Below are positions 16,187-24,426 of a stretch of 64,000 nt of DNA, piece by piece. The translations under genes were made by a program, and so were the position numbers. The stretch covers positions 271,578 through 335,577 of the forward strand of contig JABGRK010000011.1 of assembly GCA_018648325.1 (NCBI GenBank), in the 5' to 3' direction. This DNA comes from Chloroflexota bacterium. GTDB lineage: Bacteria; Chloroflexota; Dehalococcoidia; JABGRK01. The stretch's first letter is position 1, and each line of letters starts with the position of its first letter. The notes beneath the pieces were generated by a model. That model was not told the origin of the DNA. It saw only the letters and a program-made list of their open reading frames with translations, and searched no databases.

Positions 16187-17515
16187 AGATAAGACTCTAA
16201 GTGACATATTAAACGTGACTGGTGATGTCACACAAACTGTGGAAATCGAACATGTCAGGAAAAATGGATCTTTTTTCCCAGCGCTGGCATCATTTGCCTA
16301 CATTAAAAATGAATCAGGCCAAACAACTGATGTTGTAGCAGTTATCAAGGATATTACCGAGAGTAAAAGGGCGCAGTCAGAAATACTGCAACTTAATTCC
16401 GCCATGCGACAAGCCAGCGACGGCATCGCCATATTTAATAAAAGCACAGGACATATATCCTATATCAACAATTCCTACGAGCAAATGCTGGGCTATGAAC
16501 CACACGAACTGATTGATGCACACATAAGGAATTTAATGAACAGGACAGTGGACGATAAATATCGCTCACTGGCAGATATCCTGGATGATGAGATACCAGC
16601 AGAACAGAATGTACCTGTGGAACATATTAGAAAAGACGGCTCTGTTTTCCCGGCAATAATGTCGCTTGCCTATATTTTTGATGATGATGGTGAGATTACG
16701 GGTGATGTTCTTATTGTTACCAGGGACGTAACCGAGAGCAAAAAAACAGAGGCTGAACTACTTAAGCTGAACTCTGCTATGAAACAAGCCAGCGATGGCA
16801 TCGCCATTTTCAGCAGAAGTGATAAAAAGATATCATACGTCAACAATGCATATGCGGTGATGCTTGGCTACAGCGCACAAGAACTGATGGGCCTCGAATT
16901 CAGATATGTGCTACACCAACTTGTCGATAGTGAGTATGACTCCTTATCCGATGTTTTAGATAAACATATCCTTACCAACCCGGTAGTTGAGGTAGAACAC
17001 CGCAGAAAGGACGGCTCCGTATTCCCAGCCATATTGTCTACTGCCTATATCATGGATGAGACTGAGGAGCCTACAGACACAATTGTAGTAGTTGCCAGTG
17101 ATATAACCAATCGTAAAAAGGCGGAAAGAGAGCTATTGCGCCTTAATTCCGCAATGGAACAGGCCAGCGATGGTATCGCCGTTTTCAATCAACTGACTGG
17201 GACAATTTCTTATGCCAATAATGCATTCTCCAAAGCGCTCGACTATACGAAACAGGAAATTGAGGGATTGCATATCCGGCAAACTTTGAACAGGGTAATC
17301 TCAAATAAATTTGCTACTCTGGGCGAATTATTGGAACTACGTGAAACTAACACTCAAACAATTGAAGTTGAGCATCTCAGAAAAGATGGCTCAATTTTCC
17401 CCGCACTACAGTCTATCGCCTACATTAAGGACGATAGTAACGAGGCTGATCCCACAGTTATAGTGGTCAGCAGAGATATAACTGAACGCAAACAAGCTGA
17501 AAAAGCAATAAAGGA
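14876..17515 (+). repeat. Seven tandem PAS repeat units
   Basis: Seven units starting near 14876, 15245, 15644, 16016, 16389, 16764 and 17139 each begin with a variant of LNSAMEQASDGIAIF. The periods are 369, 399, 372, 373, 375 and 375 bases. The 373 is 372 plus the extra C. DNA similarity at the unit starts is high (for example ATGGAACAGGCCAGCGACGG recurs), which points to expansion by tandem duplication. Confidence 0.85.
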
Positions 17516-19151
17516 GTCCGAGGAAAAATATCGCGCATCATTCGACAAGGCAAGGGATGCAATAAACGTCTTCACTCCGGGAAGAACTTTTGTTGATGCC
17601 AATAAGAAATTCCTTGAACTGTGTGGATACTCAAAAAATGAACTGCTCAAACTACACTTGTTCGATGTTTATCCCGAAGCCAGTTCAGAAGAATCACAAG
17701 AACGGGTTATTGCAGCGACACAGGGCAAAGAAGTGCCCGTCTTTGAGGTTGATCTGATTAGAAAAGACGGAACATCAGTCCCTGTGGAAATTGCCTTCAG
17801 CGCAATTAAAAACGCCTATGGTCACGACATCGTTTTCCAAGGCAACATTCGCGATATTACAGAGCGCAAAGAAATGGAACTGCAACTTAAGCACAACTAT
17901 GATCTGCAAAATGTACTAAACGCATTGCTAAGCCTTTCACTGAGCGATGTATCCTTGAGCACGCTGCTTAAAAAATCAATTGATATGCTGCTTAAAATCC
18001 CCTGGTTTGCCTCTCAATCCACCGGTTCAATTTTCCTGGCCGATGATCACAATAATCTAGTACTAAGGGCCCAAATAGGGCTCGGAAATAAAATACAGAA
18101 ACTGTGTAAAACTGTTCCATTCGGCTGGTGTCTCTGCGGAAGGGCTGCAAGTTCCAAAAAAGTTGTATTTGCTGACTGCATAGACAAATCACATAAAGTT
18201 GTTTTTAACGGCATTGAGCCTCACGGACATTATTGCGTCCCTATATTGTCGTTTGGTAAAACTCTGGGCGTTATAAATGTATATACAGCAGAGGGACACA
18301 CTTACGACGGTAAAGAGGTGCAGTTCCTCCAGTCTATGGCAAGCGTTTTAGCAGGTATTATCGTACGTAAGCGCGCCGAAGAAGAAGTCAAACAAAGCAA
18401 CGCCGAATTGGAAAAAGCCAATGTAGAACTTAAAGAAGCAGATAAGCTTAAATCGATCTTCCTGGCTAGTATGAGCCACGAGTTAAGAACACCTCTCAAT
18501 TCCATCATAGGTTTCACCACGCTGATGCAGCAGGGAATGACTGGAGCAATAAACAACGAACAAAAGTCACAACTGGGAATTGTCAAAGGCAGTGCCAATC
18601 ATCTGCTCAGCCTTATTAATGATGTGCTTGACCTTTCAAAACTGGAGGCAGGCAGAGTTGATCTTATTGTTGAAAAATTCAATCTATACGACTTACTATC
18701 AGAATCATTGGGAACATTCGCACCCATGGTAAAGGTGAAGAATATCCAGCTCAACAGCGATTACCCATCTGATTTAACCCTTTGCAATGATCCCAGACGA
18801 CTTAAACAGATAATCATAAATCTGGTAAGCAACGCCGTAAAATTCACGGATAAGGGCAATGTGAACGTACTTGCCACCACCCAAAACGGCAACCTTATGA
18901 TACAGGTAAAAGATACTGGCATGGGTATGATGGATGCAGATATGAGGCGCCTTTTCCAACCTTTCCAGCAACTTAACGAGCAACTGGTCAAATCACGTGA
19001 GGGTACAGGCTTAGGCTTATATCTGAGCCGAAAGCTGGCCAACCTTATGGGTGGAGATATATCTGCAGTCAGCGAGTTCGGTGTAGGAAGCATATTTACT
19101 GTTACCACTCCTATTGACGTGGGAAATCGAAAGGAAAGTACGAATGAATAG
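16122..19151 (+). CDS. Multi-PAS histidine kinase, C-terminal part (PAS-GAF-HisKA-HATPase)
   Basis: This is the continuation of the same kinase after the C7 frameshift. An ATG happens to sit at 16122, directly before the C run, but I read the gene as one with the upstream part. It holds the end of PAS 7, PAS 8-11, a GAF domain with cysteine-containing GWCLCGRA and HGHYCVPI, a short coiled coil, HisKA (FLASMSHELRTPLNS, phospho-His about residue 1626 of the joined protein) and a HATPase_c domain (N box LVSNAVKF, DTGMGM, GTGLGLYLS). It autophosphorylates and probably feeds the receiver encoded 8 bases into its end. Confidence 0.85.
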   Translation: MPPQELIGSQLRHLVNKLLNSEDKTLSDILNVTGDVTQTVEIEHVRKNGSFFPALASFAYIKNESGQTTDVVAVIKDITESKRAQSEILQLNSAMRQASDGIAIFNKSTGHISYINNSYEQMLGYEPHELIDAHIRNLMNRTVDDKYRSLADILDDEIPAEQNVPVEHIRKDGSVFPAIMSLAYIFDDDGEITGDVLIVTRDVTESKKTEAELLKLNSAMKQASDGIAIFSRSDKKISYVNNAYAVMLGYSAQELMGLEFRYVLHQLVDSEYDSLSDVLDKHILTNPVVEVEHRRKDGSVFPAILSTAYIMDETEEPTDTIVVVASDITNRKKAERELLRLNSAMEQASDGIAVFNQLTGTISYANNAFSKALDYTKQEIEGLHIRQTLNRVISNKFATLGELLELRETNTQTIEVEHLRKDGSIFPALQSIAYIKDDSNEADPTVIVVSRDITERKQAEKAIKESEEKYRASFDKARDAINVFTPGRTFVDANKKFLELCGYSKNELLKLHLFDVYPEASSEESQERVIAATQGKEVPVFEVDLIRKDGTSVPVEIAFSAIKNAYGHDIVFQGNIRDITERKEMELQLKHNYDLQNVLNALLSLSLSDVSLSTLLKKSIDMLLKIPWFASQSTGSIFLADDHNNLVLRAQIGLGNKIQKLCKTVPFGWCLCGRAASSKKVVFADCIDKSHKVVFNGIEPHGHYCVPILSFGKTLGVINVYTAEGHTYDGKEVQFLQSMASVLAGIIVRKRAEEEVKQSNAELEKANVELKEADKLKSIFLASMSHELRTPLNSIIGFTTLMQQGMTGAINNEQKSQLGIVKGSANHLLSLINDVLDLSKLEAGRVDLIVEKFNLYDLLSESLGTFAPMVKVKNIQLNSDYPSDLTLCNDPRRLKQIIINLVSNAVKFTDKGNVNVLATTQNGNLMIQVKDTGMGMMDADMRRLFQPFQQLNEQLVKSREGTGLGLYLSRKLANLMGGDISAVSEFGVGSIFTVTTPIDVGNRKESTNE

Positions 19152-19497
19152 AATTCTTGTGATCGAGGACAATGAGAACAACCTGTACCTGATACGGTTC
19201 ATCCTACAAAAAAGTGGATTCGAAGTGTTTGAGGCTAAAAACGGCCTGGATGGAGTGCAATCAGCCATAGATAATGATGTTGATATCATTATAATGGACA
19301 TACAACTTCCGGATATCGATGGACTGGAGGCCACAAGGCGCATCAGGGCCGCAGGCGTAACGCTGCCCATAGTTGCTCTTACATCCTACGCCCTTCCCGG
19401 TGATCGTGAGAAAGCACTTGAGGCAGGCTGCACCGGATACCTGACCAAACCGATCAATCCCGAAACTGTGGTTTCCGAAATAAAAAGCTATTTGTAA
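19144..19497 (+). CDS. Single-domain response regulator (CheY-like receiver)
   Basis: The protein is 117 aa and is a receiver domain only. The acidic pair E8/D9 follows ILVIEDN, the phosphoacceptor Asp is in IIIMDIQLPDIDG (about residue 52), the switch Thr is in VALTSYA and the Lys is in GYLTKPI. There is no output domain, so it probably relays phosphate to other proteins. The ATG lies 8 bases inside the end of the PAS kinase gene, showing translational coupling and probable partnership with that kinase. Confidence 0.9.
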   Translation: MNRILVIEDNENNLYLIRFILQKSGFEVFEAKNGLDGVQSAIDNDVDIIIMDIQLPDIDGLEATRRIRAAGVTLPIVALTSYALPGDREKALEAGCTGYLTKPINPETVVSEIKSYL

Positions 19498-19531
19498 AAC
19501 CATCACAAATTTTAAGTTGATTGGCATTAAT

Positions 19532-20896
19532 ATGAAAATACTCATCGTCGACGATGATAACAACAGCAGATATATACTCGAGACGTTGCTTGAAGCGTCT
19601 GGATACAACATAATCCAGGCTGCCAATGGCGCCGAGGCACTTAACAAGCTTAAAACACATGATATATCCGCTATTATTTCAGACATACTCATGCCGGTAA
19701 TGGACGGTTATCAGTTATGCAAAAAGGTCAGAGAAAGCAGTGCTTATGCACAAATTCCCTTCGTCTTCTACACTGCAACCTATACTGATACTAAGGACGA
19801 ATTACTGGCACATAAAATTGGCGCCGACAAATTCGTACGCAAACCGACTGATCCCTCCGTTTTTCTACAAATCATAAAAGATGTACTGGCTGACACCAAT
19901 AAAGCTGCCACATCGACACCCAAAGACAAAGTTAGCCAAGACAATGAGGTAATGAAAATGTACAACCAGCGCCTCATTGAAAAACTGGAACAAAAGATGC
20001 TAAAACTTGAGCTTGAGGTAAAGAGCCGCGAAAAGTTGCAAAGCGAATTGCAAATTGCCCATCAGGAACTTGAGGAGCGCGTAAAGCAACGCACGGCAGA
20101 ACTTGTACAAACAAACGATCAGCTTACAAATGAAATAGCCAAACGCGCTGAAACCGAGTCACGCTTGGAGATAGTTGTGCAGGAGCGAAGCAAAGAGCTC
20201 AGTGATGCTCAGGATAAAATCATACGCTCTGAGAAACTCGCCGCGATAGGAACATTAGCTAGCGGAGTGGGTCACGAATTACGCAATCCCCTTGGTGTAA
20301 TAAAGGCATCAGCGTATTTTTTAAAAATGAAACTGGGCGATAATCTGGATGAAAAGATCATAAAGCACATCCAGATACTCGACATAGCTGTTGCAGACAG
20401 CGATAAGATCATCACCGATCTTCTTGACTTTGCGCGTCCTGGAAACACAAACCTGATGGAACTGGACATCAATTACGTAATTGAAAATACAACGCAGTCC
20501 ATTAAGGTCCCCAAGTCTGTCAATATATCATACGCTCTGGCGGACAACCTTCCAATGATTAACGCAGACCCTGACCAGATTAAACAGATATTCAACAATC
20601 TCATATCCAATGCTATACAGGCCATGCCCGATGGAGGTAAGTTGGCCATTACTTCCATTAAAAACGGTAAACACATTGATATATCGGTTGCAGACACAGG
20701 GCAGGGCATAAAACAAGACGATTTGGATAAAATATTTGAACCGCTTTTTACCACCAAATCCAAGGGCATTGGACTTGGGTTGTCGCTTGTAAAAACGCTA
20801 CTTGTAAGACAAGGAGGTTCAATTAGTGCCAGTTCCAAGCTTGCTAAAGGGACCACATTTACAGTCAAGTTGCCCCTTTCTAATGGGACTAATTGA
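19532..20896 (+). CDS. Receiver-histidine kinase hybrid
   Basis: This 454-aa protein has an N-terminal receiver (DDD at residues 7-9, phospho-Asp in AIISDILMPVMDG, FVRKP), a long coiled coil (about 140-235), HisKA (SGVGHELRNPLGVI) and HATPase_c (LISNAIQAMPDG, DTGQGI, GIGLGLSLVKTLL). Because the receiver precedes the kinase core, its phosphorylation could tune kinase activity in a relay with the upstream kinase and receiver. The start is either ATG 19532 or a TTG five codons earlier; neither has a strong SD. Confidence 0.88.
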   Translation: MKILIVDDDNNSRYILETLLEASGYNIIQAANGAEALNKLKTHDISAIISDILMPVMDGYQLCKKVRESSAYAQIPFVFYTATYTDTKDELLAHKIGADKFVRKPTDPSVFLQIIKDVLADTNKAATSTPKDKVSQDNEVMKMYNQRLIEKLEQKMLKLELEVKSREKLQSELQIAHQELEERVKQRTAELVQTNDQLTNEIAKRAETESRLEIVVQERSKELSDAQDKIIRSEKLAAIGTLASGVGHELRNPLGVIKASAYFLKMKLGDNLDEKIIKHIQILDIAVADSDKIITDLLDFARPGNTNLMELDINYVIENTTQSIKVPKSVNISYALADNLPMINADPDQIKQIFNNLISNAIQAMPDGGKLAITSIKNGKHIDISVADTGQGIKQDDLDKIFEPLFTTKSKGIGLGLSLVKTLLVRQGGSISASSKLAKGTTFTVKLPLSNGTN

Positions 20897-20921
20897 TTGC
20901 AGATTTCCCTTGACTTATAAT
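20893..20921 (+). promoter_or_regulatory. Promoter inside the 3' end of the hybrid kinase gene
   Basis: TTGATT (20893-20898), 17 bases, then a perfect TATAAT (20916-20921). The predicted start near 20928 gives a leader of only 13 nt that contains the AGGAG of the gene at 20941. It makes the 101-aa gene independent of the signalling operon. Confidence 0.6.
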
Positions 20922-20940
20922 GGAATATAAAGGAGACACA

Positions 20941-21246
20941 ATGAGTATAAAATATGAAACAGAGCTGATAATAAATGGCTCACCGATGGAATTGACTGAA
21001 TTCCCTGCGGACTTTTTAACCAATGTCGCGCTGGCCGCAGTTTCATCTCTTCAAGGTGGTGATGACATAAAGACGCTGGATATATCTCAAGACGAAGGCA
21101 CAACCAAAATCACTGCGAACAATCAGACTCTTACTCTTACTCCCTTTCCTCATGATGCTGTTACCAATACCATAAACGGACTACTGCAAACACTCAAGGG
21201 AGTAAAGGAAATTCAAACTCTGTCTATTAAAATTAAAGCTGTTTAA
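20941..21246 (+). CDS. 101-aa protein with two internal repeats, unknown
   Basis: The two halves (about residues 6-50 and 55-99) resemble each other: FPADFLTNV...LQGGDDIKTLDI against FPHDAVTNT...LKGVKEIQTLSI. It therefore looks like a tandem duplication of a small beta-alpha-alpha-beta unit. There is no signal peptide, Cys or membrane segment. AGGAG at 20931-20935 fixes the ATG at 20941. It has its own promoter and is followed by a ferritin-like gene. I do not recognise the family. Confidence 0.7.
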   Translation: MSIKYETELIINGSPMELTEFPADFLTNVALAAVSSLQGGDDIKTLDISQDEGTTKITANNQTLTLTPFPHDAVTNTINGLLQTLKGVKEIQTLSIKIKAV

Positions 21247-21308
21247 TATATTTTAGTATTATGCCTGATTGAAGTCCATTACAAATCGAGCTTTATGGGA
21301 GAGAAATA

Positions 21309-21839
21309 ATGAACGATTACGAATTTACTGAGACTCTAAAAGTACTTGAGACAGCAATCCAGATGGAAATAGATGGCAAAAAGTTCTATCTAGCGGCCAG
21401 TGACGAAAGCACAAACGATCTGGGCAAAAAACTGCTTGCATCTCTGGCAAAGGAAGAGGACTATCATCGACAAAAGTTCGAGGATATATTCAGCGATATA
21501 CAGGCAAAAAAGTCCTGGCCAAAATCAGACTTTGTTGCCGACGGAGGTAGATCGCTTCGTGCAATATTCTCCAACGCACTTAAGGACACCGCAGCCACAA
21601 CCGGTACTACATCCGAAATCGACGCTGTCAAGACGGCAATTGATATGGAAGCAAAAACCCTTGACTATTACAGGGAGAATGGCGCTAGGGCGAAATTCAC
21701 GGGAGAAAAAGAGTTCTATGAGGCTTTGGCTGGACAGGAAAGAGAGCACCAGCTAATCCTTATTGACTATCACGAGTATCTGACCAATCCTGCAGCCTGG
21801 TATACAGGCAAAGAGCATCACTCCATGGATGCCGGATAA
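21309..21839 (+). CDS. Ferritin-like (rubrerythrin-family) protein
   Basis: This 176-aa four-helix protein has the diiron ligand pattern of ferritin-like proteins: E in AIQMEIDGKKFY (helix 1), EEDYH (helix 2), AIDMEAKTLDYY (helix 3) and EREHQ (helix 4). No C-terminal rubredoxin domain (CxxC pairs) is present, so it is the short erythrin-type form. Such proteins reduce peroxide or store iron in anaerobes. The SD GGGAGA precedes the ATG. Confidence 0.85.
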   Translation: MNDYEFTETLKVLETAIQMEIDGKKFYLAASDESTNDLGKKLLASLAKEEDYHRQKFEDIFSDIQAKKSWPKSDFVADGGRSLRAIFSNALKDTAATTGTTSEIDAVKTAIDMEAKTLDYYRENGARAKFTGEKEFYEALAGQEREHQLILIDYHEYLTNPAAWYTGKEHHSMDAG

Positions 21840-21854
21840 GCCAAGTATGACATC

Positions 21855-23378
21855 TTAAAATGGGATTTTTGTATAGTATTCGGCCATACGGCGAAAATGT
21901 ACGCCGTATATCGCCAGAGTTACAGATAACGCAAGCGCACGCGGGTGTTTAAGCAAAGTCCAACCCAGAAGATTCCAGTAATGTTTTTTACCCTTTTCCC
22001 TGACTCCTATGTGCCACATTGACTTGATAAGTGACTTAAGAGCATGTAAGTGATCTGGTTTGGGAAAAGGTGCCCGCTTATTGCGTTTGGTATGTTTGAG
22101 CTTGAGTTCCCTGACAAGGGTTTTTATGCGTTCATAATAGTTTTTATGTTTATAGATAGTATGAAGTATCCTGTTATAACCACCTACAAGTTTCTCCATG
22201 TTCATCTTGGGGATAAAGTTTATAGAGCCGTCAGTATTATCACCGGTTATTCTCTCTAGCAAGCGATTTTCTTTTTCAAGACGTTTGTGCAATTTGGTCC
22301 CAACCGGTGCATTTAGCAGGCCCACCATAGCGGTAACTATTCCGCTTTTTTGGATAAAGTCTATCTGGCTATTAAAAATATGTCTGGGGTCTTTATCAAA
22401 TCCCACGATAAAACCACCGTCTACTACCATTCCGAAGTTCTGGATCTTCTTTACCGCAGATATGAGATCGCGCTTTTTGTTCTGGAATTTGTTGCACTCC
22501 ACAAGGCTGTCTTCATTGGGAGTTTCAATGCCTACAAATACGCGTACAAAGTTGGCGCGTACCATAAGCCGCATCAGTTCCTCATCGTCAGCCAGATTAA
22601 TCGATGTCTCAGTAAATAGTATAAACGGGTAGTTTTTTGCCTCCATCCACGCAATTAGCGCCGGTAGAATCTCGGATTTAAGCTTCCTCTTGTTCCCGAT
22701 AAAATTATCGTCAACTACAAGCACGCCATCACGCCAACCGCGTTTGCGCAAGGCTTCAAGTTCAGCTACTATCTGATCTTTGTCCTTTGTCCTGGGCACA
22801 CGTCCATTTAATACGGTAATGTCGCAGAATTCGCAATCAAAGGGGCAGCCGCGCGAGTATTGGACGTTCATGGTCTGATACTTTTTCATATCCAAAAGTT
22901 CCCACATCGGAATAGGGGTTTTGGTTACAGCCGGCCTTTCATCTGTGGCATATATGTGCTTGGCGCAACCATTGCTCAAATCATCAAGAAAAGGCTGCAG
23001 AGTAACCTCCGCTTCTCCCAACACAAAGTGATCGACTCCATCAAACTCATAATGCTCCGATGAAAAAAGCGGGCCTCCTGCAACTACCTTTGTACCCAAC
23101 TTGTTGCAGCGTTTTATAATATTCCTCGCCGATTTCTGCTGCACTGCCATGGCAGAAATAAAAACGTAGTCGGCCCATTTGATCTCCTTGTCCCATAGAT
23201 AAGAGGTATTCATATCAACCAGCTTCTTTTGCCATTTATCAGGAAGCATAGCTGCAACGGTAAGAAGACCCAGGGGAGGAAAGGCTGCTTCTTTGGAAGT
23301 AAATCTAAGTGCGTGCTTGAAACTCCAAAAGGTATCTGGGTATCGGGGGTAAACGAATAATATATTCAAATTTTGCAT
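21855..23378 (-). CDS. B12-binding radical SAM protein (DUF4070 type)
   Basis: This 507-aa protein has an N-terminal cobalamin-binding-like Rossmann domain (residues 1-150, starting ILFVYPRYPDTFWSF and including VVAGGPLFSS). A radical SAM core follows, with the cluster motif CPFDCEFCD (C-X3-C-X2-C, about residues 181-189). The C-terminal helical region (from about residue 310) resembles DUF4070, as in hopanoid-modifying HpnP/HpnR relatives. The substrate is not predictable, and no squalene-hopene genes are in the window. The start ATG has only a weak, close AAGG. Confidence 0.85.
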   Translation of the reverse strand: MQNLNILFVYPRYPDTFWSFKHALRFTSKEAAFPPLGLLTVAAMLPDKWQKKLVDMNTSYLWDKEIKWADYVFISAMAVQQKSARNIIKRCNKLGTKVVAGGPLFSSEHYEFDGVDHFVLGEAEVTLQPFLDDLSNGCAKHIYATDERPAVTKTPIPMWELLDMKKYQTMNVQYSRGCPFDCEFCDITVLNGRVPRTKDKDQIVAELEALRKRGWRDGVLVVDDNFIGNKRKLKSEILPALIAWMEAKNYPFILFTETSINLADDEELMRLMVRANFVRVFVGIETPNEDSLVECNKFQNKKRDLISAVKKIQNFGMVVDGGFIVGFDKDPRHIFNSQIDFIQKSGIVTAMVGLLNAPVGTKLHKRLEKENRLLERITGDNTDGSINFIPKMNMEKLVGGYNRILHTIYKHKNYYERIKTLVRELKLKHTKRNKRAPFPKPDHLHALKSLIKSMWHIGVREKGKKHYWNLLGWTLLKHPRALALSVTLAIYGVHFRRMAEYYTKIPF

Positions 23379-23700
23379 CCTTACCTATTAAGTATAGATG
23401 TAAGGTAGGTTCAATGTCCACACATAGCAGGAGTAGGTGTCATTTTGTGTATCGAAGGGACGAGAACGATGGATCGAATCCCTCTATCATTTATTTCACG
23501 CTCCAGCAACAAAGCCCTTACTAAGTCAGCAACTACTAGCTTGTAATTTACGACAAATAGGTGTGAATACTCAGCTAATATGACTTAATCTTCTATACAA
23601 ATGCACGGTATCTACCCATGACTTCAAACCCCGTTAGGCTTATTATTATTTCAGAGGTGAATATTTGGTGAACATCTGAGATTTCCAATAGAGGTGCCCC
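23379..23700. other. 322-base gap with no gene seen
   Basis: This region separates the divergent radical SAM and secreted-protein genes. On the minus strand TGGACA-18-TATACT (about 23388-23417) is a plausible promoter for the radical SAM gene. Near 23655-23685 a short direct repeat GGTGAATATTT/GGTGAACATCT precedes the secreted-protein gene. I see no RNA gene or open frame with an SD. Confidence 0.4.
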
Positions 23701-24348
23701 ATGAAGAAAGCCACGGATCAGCAGGCACGCAACTTAAAACTGAAGAAAATTGTTATCAGCACTATGCTGATTGTAATACTGATGTCTGTATTCTGTTGGC
23801 CCACAATTTCAAACCCACTTCCTGCAATTGCACAGCAAAGTGCGGAGATAGATAATAAAGCAGTTGCTACTGCTAAGCCAGAAACTGATGTAAATGCTGA
23901 AATGCCAAAATATAACCTTTCATCGGTCACGACAAATACCAGACTTCAAGTTACTTCCGGCAATCAAATCAGCGCAGATATCTATTTCTATAACGTTGAC
24001 GGTAATCGAACCACCAAAATTAAACTTGATGCAATTGATCTTGCCCAAGGATGGAAGGTTAAATACAGCAATAGCAATATCAAAGTTGAACCTACGCAAA
24101 TAAGCTCAGAACCAATCACAGATATCCCTGACGGCATGATCTCCCTGAGGCTACCAAATAAGTTGGGAGAAGGTATACCCGGCTACTGTCTGGCGCATGT
24201 TGTTACCGTAACAATAAATGTACCGGAAAAATCAACCACGGCAACAGTCAGTAACGTTACCATTGAAGCTACGGCCAAATGGTCAGGGCAGACCGGTATG
24301 GTCCACATAACCCAGACCCGTAACTTTGAGCTCAATATTGTCAGGTAA
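23701..24348 (+). CDS. Secreted protein with a NEW3-like beta domain
   Basis: This 215-aa protein has a basic N-terminus and a hydrophobic segment (about residues 18-40). A signal peptidase site is likely after the AIA of PLPAIAQQ, so it should be exported or membrane-anchored. The mature part (residues 70-215) is all-beta. The pattern of NVDGNRTTKIKLDAIDLAQGW followed by VTINVPEKSTTAT recalls NPCBM-associated NEW3 domains, a tentative call. GAGGTG precedes the ATG. No partner genes are nearby. Confidence 0.6.
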   Translation: MKKATDQQARNLKLKKIVISTMLIVILMSVFCWPTISNPLPAIAQQSAEIDNKAVATAKPETDVNAEMPKYNLSSVTTNTRLQVTSGNQISADIYFYNVDGNRTTKIKLDAIDLAQGWKVKYSNSNIKVEPTQISSEPITDIPDGMISLRLPNKLGEGIPGYCLAHVVTVTINVPEKSTTATVSNVTIEATAKWSGQTGMVHITQTRNFELNIVR

Positions 24349-24357
24349 ACACTCAAC

Positions 24358-24383
24358 AAAAACTAACTCAAATCCGGAGTTAG
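24358..24383 (-). terminator. Terminator of mutS
   Basis: On the minus strand CTAACTC (complement of 24377-24383) pairs with GAGTTAG (complement of 24363-24369) around a 7-nt loop, followed by TTTTTGTT. It sits about 44 bases after the mutS stop, between two convergent genes. Confidence 0.65.
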
Positions 24384-24426
24384 CTCTGGCATGGGGGATT
24401 GAGTTGAGGCAATCAATAGAGGCTGA

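Noticed and set aside
23455-23500. Possible tRNA T-arm (GGATCGAATCC)
   Set aside because: There is no matching acceptor, D or anticodon arm and the TTC of the T-loop is missing.
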